From NCBI GenBank assembly GCA_964017235.1, contig OZ024927.1, positions 52,829,293 to 52,893,292 on the forward strand: a stretch of DNA of 64,000 nt, written 5' to 3'. The notes beneath the pieces were generated by a model, which was not told the origin of the DNA, did not search any database, and saw only the letters and a list, made by a program, of their open reading frames with translations. The translations under genes and the position numbers were made by a program. Numbering within the stretch: the stretch's first letter is position 1; every line of letters begins with the position of its first letter. This document shows positions 56,446-64,000 of the stretch, piece after piece. Source of the stretch: Sabellastarte sp. h YS-2021. Lineage: Eukaryota; Annelida; Polychaeta; Sabellida; Sabellidae.

Positions 56446-57437
56446 TTGTATGTTTCAGATTCATTGGGCATGGCAGCCCAGCTGGCCACCTCTGCTGCTG
56501 ATAGATTGTTATCAGGCTTTCGTCCCTCCACACTGAGTCAATACCGCAGAATGTGGAGAGATTTCTTAGCATTTCAGGTGGCAGCTGGGCTGCTGCCTAG
56601 TCAGGTAACTGCTCAAATGCTATTCTCTTTTATGGAGTTTTTACATTGTAATGCTTTAAGCTCGGGCCAAATTTCAAACTATCTTACAGCCCTCAGGGCA
56701 CTATATAATATATATATTGTGTATGGCTTCGAAACCAGTCCATTCAAAGATGAGCATTTGCCATTGTTCATAAAGTCACTTAGGGTACAGTCCCCTTTTA
56801 AACCTAAATTGGTGCTCTCATTGGACATTGAATTGTTGCAAAGAATTGTGTTCCAATGCCAAAATCTTTGTTTCCCTGAGGTCTTTAGACCACTTTACTT
56901 GGTCGCATTCTTCTCATTTATGAGATTGTCCAATTTGTTGCCACATTCTGTAAGTTCTTTTGATCATACTAGGCAATTGGCAAAAGGGGATGTCATTTTG
57001 GGGCAACAGGGAGCAATACTAGTAGTTACTTGGTCTAAGACCATGCAAAATAGAAAAGATTTTACTACATTACCCTTACCAGACCTTCAAGGGGCTTCCC
57101 TCTGTCCTGTTACCGCCCTTAAGACCCTTTTTGCAAGTATCCCCTGGGGGTCCTAATTCCCCTGTATTTTTTATCCCAAGACACAAAAAGTGGGTACCAC
57201 TAACTGATTCGGTGGCCCGTAAGCACTTAAAAGACATTTGTAAGGCCCTGGACCTTCATAAGGCTTTAACCTTTCATGAGGGCTGGCACCTCTTGGGCTT
57301 TTCATCAAGGGGTCCCACTTGAAAATATCATGAAGTATGGGACCTGGAAATCAGATTCAGTATGGACCTATCTTTCCTCTTCTGTGTCTGCTACCAAACC
57401 TGTATCCCTTGCCTTCCAACGTGAACTACTTCTCTAG
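56446..57437 (+). pseudogene. tyrosine recombinase, YR element 3
   Basis: N-terminal SAM-like domain GFRPSTLSQYRRMWRDFLAF; catalytic Arg in FMRLSNLLPHS; KTMQNRKDF strand region; the frame stops at 57156 and continues from 57131 in another frame to LTFHE. At about 57280 a deletion removes the Arg of the HxxR box and shifts the frame. The rest (KYGTWKSDSVWTYLSSS, nucleophile Tyr codon 57369-57371) runs to a stop at 57435-57437. Three frames are therefore needed for one enzyme. Confidence 0.82.
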
Positions 57438-58010
57438 TACTACTGGGGTTTGGGTGCTTCTTTATTGCTAGATCTTGTATACACACTGAAGGAAAGATTA
57501 CTCATATAAATTTTAATATCAAAACTTCTTAAAGATCTTATACATTATCTCAGTGTGTTAACAGTTTATTGGAATACACTGACTATTTGCTGGCCAACTT
57601 ACCTCCCTTACTTCCGGGTCGTCGGTTTGACTTTGACCTCACTTTGACCCTGCAGGTCCTTCATCTATGACCTTTCGTGTTAATTTCATTTCTGGCCTGG
57701 TACGGCTTATTATTGGGTTGGCAGGTAGATTGGACAGAGTAAATTATTTTAATCAATGAACTCTAAAAATCAGTTATACATTGCTGGCCAATCTGTCTGC
57801 CTTTCCTTTCCACTGTATTGCTTGGCTTGACCTTGCTCTGATCTGTAGGTCATTGTTACTTGGATCTGACCTTTCATCCTTAGCCTAGTCCGGTAGGTTG
57901 CTTGGCCAGCCTAGGTCACACATGAATATGAATACAAACTGTAAATTTTAGTATGTGCTTTCTAAATACATCAAAGTAGTTTTACAAAGTTAATAAATTT
58001 TAAATCCCAT
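57438..58010 (+). repeat. 3' non-coding region of YR element 3 with ~190-bp imperfect duplication
   Basis: Two diverged segments, each beginning near TTGCTGGCCAA (57590 and 57785) and continuing through a GACCT-rich part and GGTTGGCAGG/GGTTGCTTGG. The pattern could be the B1/A2/B2-type split direct repeat of YR elements, but matching copies upstream of Gag were not found. It contains TTCATCTATGACCTT, shared with 20684-21400. Confidence 0.45.
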
Positions 58011-58222
58011 GTCCTCTTTCTTTCAACTTGCTGGGAACTGTGGCACATTTTTGCACATGTAATATCGTTTTCAAAATGTTCGAAAAACCTCCCAGTAGCT
58101 CTGATCAGCTAAACTGATAAGTATGTGCTGGAAGGATAAAGGGGTAGGGTGATATTACTCTACAGGGTGGCTCATATTTAAACATGCGCTATCCACATCC
58201 AAAGTCTATTTACAGAACAATA

Positions 58223-58817
58223 ATGCCTTTGTTCCACCGAAGGATTAAGCCCCAATCCTGGGACCCTTAATCCTTGAGAGTCTATGATAAAAATCATGAA
58301 TAATGGGTGGGGAAATGTAATCTACATCCAGTTCTGCGATTGTACTCAGTTAGCCTCAGGCGTCCTCAGACAAGTCACGGTCATTCCCCAACTAAGAAGC
58401 GATTAAGCCACGTTTGTGATACAATTCAACACCAATCCTGTCGGGGATATAAGTACTGGGTCTTAGACTGGTCTGAGACCACCTCAGGCCTCCTGGGACT
58501 AATAACAGATTTCCCCAGACAGCAATAGCCGAGTTCTGTTTTTCTTTTTGCATGGTGGATCGGGGATGTATCTGGGACTAAGTCCAGGCCTTCTGGGACT
58601 AAGGCTAATGCGTCCTGGTATTAAGAGTCAGACAACACAGGATTGTGTAATTTGGGTCAGTGGATCGGTTACAGTCAAAGAGAATATCAAACATGTTTGA
58701 TTTTTATATAGACCACAACAGATCCAAACAGACTCCAGCAAACTGTCCAGGACTCTGATTCCGATCACCAAAAACCCTTAATCGTGAGGACTTAGTCTTG
58801 TGGTGGAACAGGGGCAT
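58223..58817. mobile_element. two-copy TIR element, copy 2 (595 bp)
   Basis: ATGCCTTTGTTCCACC at the left and GTGGAACAGGGGCAT at the right form an inverted repeat. The interior is collinear with 9043-9681 with many substitutions and short indels. No ORF is worth calling. Confidence 0.75.
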
Positions 58818-59158
58818 AAGGATAAGGTCAGGAAGCGAAATTCAAATACATGTTGATATGGTTGCGTGGAGCAGAAAAATGGGTCATAAGAGACTGGTGA
58901 TGTTGTGGTGTGCTAACCCATTCTAACAACAATATACTGTGACCATTGTTGATTTGGAATCAGTTTCAATTTAAAAGCCATTCTGACTTCACAACATGTT
59001 TAGGCTTTTAACTTTGTTGATCTGTAAACAGGTTGTAACTTACTAGCCAGTCCACCAGTTTCATAATAATTTTAGGCCTTCCATCCAAAATGAAGTGTTT
59101 TTGGGAGTGTTGTATGTCCATGATACTTTATTTTTCATAACCTGTGTATTTTGGTTAA
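58818..59158. other. no gene seen
   Basis: Spacer between two transposable elements; nothing recognisable. Confidence 0.5.
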
Positions 59159-59167
59159 TCCTGAAGG

Positions 59168-59406
59168 TAGCCTTGCTTAAGGCTCAAATTTGAATGATAT
59201 TTTTTCAAACATGCACACAGATATTTGGTATTCATAAAGCACTCATATATGTTAAGAGATAGAAGCAGACAGAGATTCTTTCTCTTAGCTGTATGCTGCT
59301 GTAAAAGTCAGTACATATATGAGTACATTATGGAAACTGAAACTCCATTATATGAACTAAAAAATTTTCCCTAACTGCAAAGAAACGTGAGCCTTCAGCA
59401 AGGCTA
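59168..59406. mobile_element. TAGCCTTGCTTAAGGCTCA MITE, copy B (239 bp)
   Basis: Begins TAGCCTTGCTTAAGGCTCA and ends TGAGCCTTCAGCAAGGCTA; the outer 10 bases are perfectly inverted. It is flanked by perfect 9-bp direct repeats TCCTGAAGG (59159-59167 and 59407-59415). This copy defines the family boundaries. A 9-bp duplication is typical of Mutator-like transposases. There is no internal ORF. Confidence 0.88.
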
Positions 59407-60224
59407 TCCTGAAGGTTTGTAACAACGTATTTTGTATCAATGACTTATTTTGTATTACCTGACTTATTTTGTACCAATTTTTGACTTATTTCGTATTAAT
59501 GACTTATTTTGTAGTAAAATTGCCTTATTTTGTATTACTTGGCTGACTTATTTTGTATGAGCAGTTGACTTAATATGTTACAAAACGGCGTGCAGAATTT
59601 TGACAAGATATCAGGGTGATACAAAATAAGTCGATAATACAAAATAAGCTGCTCTATAGACCACTTGTTTTGTATCACTGACTTATTTTGTAGTAATTTC
59701 AATTCACCTTTTATAGTGCCTTGTCTCCATTAAAGGATGGACTCAAAGGAATTTACTGTATTCAATCTTGTAGTCCATTTACCCTTTGCCTGATAGTAAA
59801 TCCTATTTTAGCACTGACATTTCAGAGATATGATTGATTAGACTAGTCAGTAGTATATTGAAAATTATAACTGCATCCATAAACGAATTTGAGTTTGGTG
59901 TTAAATCTTGAACTGGGATATATTTGTGGAAGTATGAATGCCCTTGTTGAATCTGATAAAGTGTACATATAGAGAGCTTGGTTTATTGGTAGAAACACTA
60001 GCATAAAAAACTGGTTCCAGATACAAATAGCATCAGAGATGCCCAGTTCCCACAACCTTGTTAAAATCATTGAACTCCATGAAATTAGATGTTAAAATGT
60101 ACACTTTGTACACTCATGAAACATCTGCCAAAATATTGTATTCATGTTCAACATTACTGAGTAAAAGTTATATTGAGCATTGATGTAAGACTATGAGGTT
60201 GAACAATACACTGTTAGACTGCAC

Positions 60225-60445
60225 ATTGCTAACCTACACTTCCTAACCAATATCCCTACCAAGTATCAACCTCCTACACCGTACAGTTTGAAAGATATGG
60301 GCTGGATAAGATTTTAAAGATCAAAGTCACTACAACAAGGTCAAAGGTCAAATCAAGGTCATACTATGATGTTGAACACCTACACCCCCTAACCAGTATC
60401 TCTCAATGTCTCTATCAAGGCCCAACACCCTACCTCTTATGGTTT
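60225..60445. repeat. satellite-like repeat related to 11550-11950
   Basis: One and a half units: CTAACCAATATCCCTACCAA, GTATCAACCTCCTACACC, then GGTCAA-rich sequence and TACTATGATGTTGAACACC. It lies inside the inverted-repeat element. Confidence 0.7.
60338..60361 (+). promoter_or_regulatory. AGGTCA cluster: overlapping DR1 and DR5
   Basis: Perfect half-sites at 60338, 60345 and 60356, giving AGGTCA-A-AGGTCA (DR1) and AGGTCA-AATCA-AGGTCA (DR5). The DR5 spacer is identical to that at 11849-11865. Receptor binding is hypothetical. Confidence 0.35.
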
Positions 60446-61257
60446 ATGAGATACAGCAGCGACAAGTTAATACTGAACAAGCAGTCCGGTTTGGCCGAGA
60501 GACTGCCCAACTGCCCAGCCAGACACCATGGGTGACAACAATACCTGCGCAGTGTGAAAACTACATATATCCCAAATTCTATTATCCAAAATGTCCAATT
60601 CTATAGACAACAGGCAAATGGTAATCACGTGTCAGCTCAGCATTATTCAATAGAATATATAGAAGGTGGCACATGTGTTTATCCATTGGTAGCATTAAGC
60701 ATTTTTATATTTATCAGAAAGAAAACAAGAATGATTGAGTATCATTTTAATAACCAAAATCTTTGCAAGTACTAAAATTTCAGGGATAAATACAATTTTT
60801 CTAATTCTTATGTGCTAATTACCATTGCAAGAAGTCCTTGTTATACAAAATTTTCATGAAAATTACATGAAAAGGTTGAAAAAAAATAATGTCAAATTTC
60901 AAATTGTACACAAACAAATTCAACCATAAAATGATCATAGAATAAATGTCATTGCCTTTGATAACAATACTCTTGAAGGTCAAATTGCCTTAAAAATTAC
61001 TGACTGACAAGTTCCTATTATAAAGTTGTGTACCAATTGCTATACTTTCATCAAAACAAAATATTCATGCACCTTTCTGAATATTTATGAAATACCATTG
61101 TAATCCATGCTGTAATATTCTTATAATTTTCAGTGACACTGGTTTATTAAATGCAACTTTACAAACCCTTTATAAATAAAATAATACACTATATATCATT
61201 GTGACAAAATCATAATATGCCAAAAAAGTCGTACATTATTTCTACAATATTCTTAAG

Positions 61258-61434
61258 ATGGTAAACCAATCAAACTCAGCCTCACATAATTCTACCCAGG
61301 CATTTTTGAGATGTCCAATTTGCAATAGGAATGGCTACACATCCAAGGAAAATTGCATGGTCTTTCAAGGAATGGCTAAGAAGAGGCAAATATATGAAAG
61401 TTATAACAATTTGGATGTATTTTCTAACTTATGA
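61258..61434 (+). CDS. 58-aa ORF with zinc-type Cys pattern inside the inverted-repeat element
   Basis: Starts MVNQSNSASHNSTQAFL, then CPICNRNGYTSKENC (CxxC then Cys 12 residues on), and ends SYNNLDVFSNL before a stop. The Cys spacing and basic segment (KKRQIY) suggest the tail of a DNA- or RNA-binding protein, perhaps the remnant of the element's own gene. It is short, so chance is possible. Confidence 0.3.
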   Translation: MVNQSNSASHNSTQAFLRCPICNRNGYTSKENCMVFQGMAKKRQIYESYNNLDVFSNL

Positions 61435-61835
61435 TCAATATTTTATTTTTGTAATCTATGCAAAAGTCTTAATGTAACATAAAAATAATGAATAAACAAA
61501 GAGTTTTTTAAAAATACAAAATGTCTTTCACAGTTTGGAATTTTATGACCTGATAATACATAGTAAGTCAGTGATACAAAACAAATTGGCGATGGAGTAG
61601 TTTATTTTGTATTATCGACTTATTTTGTATCTCCCTGAAATCCTGTCAAAATTCTGCGCACCGTTTTGTAACATATTAAGTCAACTGTTGGTTAAAAATA
61701 AGTTGGCCAAGTAATATGAAATAAGGCAATTTTACTACAAAATAAGTCAGTAATATGAACTAAGTCAAAATTGATACAAAATAAGTCAGGTAATACAAAA
61801 TAAGTTGTTGATACAAAATAAGTTGTTACAAGGTT

Positions 61836-62109
61836 ATATATGATGAAAAGTTTACAAATAATATAAGCATCAATAGAAATTCCCATGGGTACGTGATGAT
61901 TCACCAATGTTTTTACATTTGTTGTGCTCTCTAATCATAAACATGGACAAAGCTCAGTTGACAAATTTGCATCCTGAAGCTAATGAAACAATGTACATCA
62001 TCAAAATTTTGATCCAGAAAAAACGCAGAATGGGTTTTGGGACTATACACTTCGTGGTGACAATGAGTAAAACTTACTGTGCTGTACTTACACAAAAACT
62101 GAATTACCG
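61836..62109. other. no gene seen
   Basis: Spacer between the inverted-repeat element and the AACGTT-rich repeat. A 79-codon frame at 61907-62146 has no support. Confidence 0.45.
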
Positions 62110-62905
62110 ATTGTTACTTTATATTTTGCAAAGATGTAATGTTTAAAAAACGTTTTCTAAATATTCTCTATACAAACATTTTTACTGAAAATGTTTATGA
62201 AACGTTTACTCAATAAACTAGGTTTGGCTGGAAACGTTTTCTACACATTTATAAAATAGTTGAAGAAATGAAGGTTATGCTGGAAATGTGTATAAACATT
62301 CATAATTATGAAATGCTTGATAAACAGTACACATAAAACGTTTAAGCAACATTTGCGGACAATGTTTTGTAAATGTTTGGTCTGAAATGTTTTACAAACA
62401 TTTAATAGCAACTGGTTTTCATACTCATCATTTTAAAACGTTTTTGAAATGTTTTCCATCAATTGTTTTACAAACATTCTGTCAAAAACGTTTTTAAGCC
62501 CATATTTTCAGAAGCTTATTAAACGCTTACCTTCAAACATGTCAGTGAGCAATAATAGGGGATTTTAAGAGTTTTTAGATTTTAGAGTCAAAAATTGCCA
62601 CACATGCAATCAGTAAAAGTAAGAATTGAATGGAGGCACAATTTTAAGCCACTATCTTACAATTTTAAACATAAAAATGATATTTTCATTAGTGAGCAAC
62701 CTTAACAAGATATTGAATTTGACCCCGTTATTATTGAGACATTATTATATTCATTTGTAATGTTTTTCCAACATTTATCATTAAACGCTTAATGAACAGT
62801 ATACATAAAACGTTTGGAAAACATTCTATTATAAATGGTTTTCATTTTTAACCTTTGCCAAATGCTTCCTCTCAAATGTTTGCAAATCCTAAAAATGTTT
62901 ACTGG
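62110..62905. repeat. AACGTT-rich dispersed repeat, copy 2
   Basis: A longer copy of the family at 21950, same orientation, with about 250 extra bases of AAACGTTT/TGTTTTACAAACATT units at the left and middle. It ends AAAAATGTTTACTGGG. No coding capacity. Confidence 0.7.
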
Positions 62906-63769
62906 GCTATAGCTCCTCCATACTCTGTGAGATGCAGTAAAATAAAAATGAGACAGAATTAAATGTCAAATGAAGAATCAAAACATAAAACATCGTCAAA
63001 TACCTAAATGTTATCCATTTCCTCATGAAAAAAACTTTCTCATAATCTTCTGGACATGACATTTATCAAAAGTGGCATAAGAAAATGGAAAAATCCTTTC
63101 AAAGGTATCCAAGTATCCAAGGGAGGTGACATACTAATGTTATAATGTGTTCACACAGCACCAAAAAAGTATTTTTTATACCCAAGATTGTCTTTGATTG
63201 AATGGGTCACACCAAATGAAGCTATAGTAACCTAATCAATAATGTAAATTATGTAACAATAATGTAAATTTAAGCAGATATTAAATAAAGAATTAAGGTC
63301 AACCTAAAAGTTGTTAATTATAATGTAAAAAAATCAATAACATGTAATCAGTATATTTCTGATATAATGATGTACAATTCGGCTGTTACTGACAACTCCC
63401 AAGAAAAAAAAAAGCAACAAACTGTAACATTAAATGTTACATAACCATGTTTTTAAACACTTTAAATTATCAGGTTTGGCATTTGTTAAGCAAGTAGACC
63501 ATACCGTTCACATATGATGGAACAGAATACCTTATCTGGTATATACATTTCCAAATAAGGCAATATTGGGAGGCCTTATAGGAAAAGTGTGAATGTGGAA
63601 AACAAGGCTGTCTAAAGATGTTTCAAAGAAAGCAGAAAGAAAGTTCTGTTTATGATACCACATTATAAAGAAGATTGCAAAATGAACATATGTGATTCTG
63701 TAATAAAATACCCTTTTATGTATAAGTACAGGTTCATGATCAACTAAGTGCCCAATATATAAAAATAAC
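62906..63769. other. no gene seen
   Basis: A/T-rich sequence with no supported gene or repeat. Confidence 0.5.
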
Positions 63770-63810
63770 GGATTGTTTGCGCGGTCCTCAAGTGACCACG
63801 TAAACAGTCC
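63770..63810. repeat. 17-bp stem, 7-nt loop hairpin
   Basis: GGATTGTTTGCGCGGTC pairs with GACCACGTAAACAGTCC across the loop CTCAAGT: 14 Watson-Crick pairs, two G-T pairs and one mismatch. It could be a transposon-end or RNA hairpin; the flanks are plain A/T-rich sequence. Confidence 0.6.
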
Positions 63811-64000
63811 ATTCTTTTCAAATATTAGACGCTTACTTGGCCATTGACCTATTTAAGTTACATCCTTCCTTAATTTATAATTTTAAGATGTTTAATATCT
63901 TTACCTTTAATTGCTATATTTCTGGCACGTATTTTGAACTTTTATGATCATTTTACTGTAAATGAAAGTAAAAGGATTTCTTTGGAAATGGTTAAAAAAA

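Larger units (their letters stand above)
52657..58010 (+). mobile_element. YR element 3: DIRS/Ngaro-like retrotransposon, nearly full length
   Basis: Plus-strand order: Gag (52657-53760), variable pol leader (53990-54955), RT and RNase H (55042-56423), tyrosine recombinase (56446-57437), then about 570 bp of 3' sequence. All domains are present, but there are several frameshifts, a 1-base RT frameshift near 55238, tandem micro-duplications in RNase H, and loss of the recombinase HxxR box. The proteins are closest to element 1. Absence of a methyltransferase domain favours a Ngaro-type rather than DIRS1-type element. The right boundary is approximate. Confidence 0.88.
59418..61830. mobile_element. 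2.4-kb element with ~275-bp terminal inverted repeats
   Basis: The left arm (59418-59695) and right arm (61556-61830) are inverted copies over about 275 bp, both built of TGACTTATTTTGTATTA-like sub-repeats and sharing GACTTAATATGTTACAAAAC. The ends are TGTAACAAC and GTTGTTACA, flanked by AGGTT on both sides (59413-59417 and 61831-61835), a 5-bp target duplication. TGT-type ends, long inverted repeats and a 4-5 bp duplication fit what I recall of Ginger-type DNA transposons. The interior has no transposase, so the copy is non-autonomous. Confidence 0.82.

Noticed and set aside
1-64000. CRISPR arrays, bacterial operons, prophage or plasmid genes
   Set aside because: No regularly spaced repeats with unique spacers and no bacterial gene organisation; the DNA is clearly animal.

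Overview
This window is genomic DNA from an animal, most likely an aquatic invertebrate; the phylum cannot be fixed from the sequence. The reasons are an A+T-rich, gene-poor layout, eukaryotic splice signals, a class A GPCR of metazoan type, L2/CR1-like LINEs, a Ty3/Gypsy remnant, three tyrosine-recombinase (DIRS/Ngaro-like) retrotransposons, and short dispersed repeats of a kind I associate with marine invertebrate genomes. It contains one assembly gap of 200 N (27972-28171).

Host genes are few. At 0.5-1.3 kb two phase-compatible candidate exons lie on the minus strand. At 1654-2862 (+) there is a 402-codon ORF for a basic, Ser/Lys-rich orphan protein. At 14866-15900 (+) is the clearest gene: a complete single-exon histamine H3/H4-like amine receptor whose start lies six bases downstream of a good splice acceptor. 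At 34850-35593 (-) is the last exon, or last two, of a single-pass membrane protein with a roughly 120-residue cytoplasmic tail.

Most of the recognisable sequence is mobile DNA. YR element 1 (3972-6797, -) is 5'-truncated inside RT and flanked by a perfect 34-bp direct repeat. YR element 2 (47843-52310, -) and YR element 3 (52657 to about 58000, +) stand head to head 350 bp apart and share a Gag zinc signature, a YIDD-type RT, RNase H and a tyrosine recombinase; all three are decayed. A LINE (23493-25135, -) has lost RT motif A in an open 401-codon frame, and four detached LINE tails occur elsewhere. A Gypsy pol remnant (31505-33071, -) has lost integrase catalytic and zinc ligands.

Non-autonomous elements include a three-copy MITE family with 9-bp target duplications (34298, 43956, 59168), a 2.4-kb element with ~275-bp terminal inverted repeats and 5-bp duplications (59418-61830), and a two-copy 0.6-kb element (9043, 58223). 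There are also an AACGTT-rich family (21950, 62110), an ACCTCCnCCAAGGAGGT family (22805, 27827, 30735, 37592), SINE-like copies (18834, 33838), a 1.07-kb element with TTATCTCCCGCCT inverted ends (25568), and satellite-like units carrying DR1/DR5 nuclear-receptor half-site arrangements (11550, 60225). The long stretches between them show no gene that I can support.
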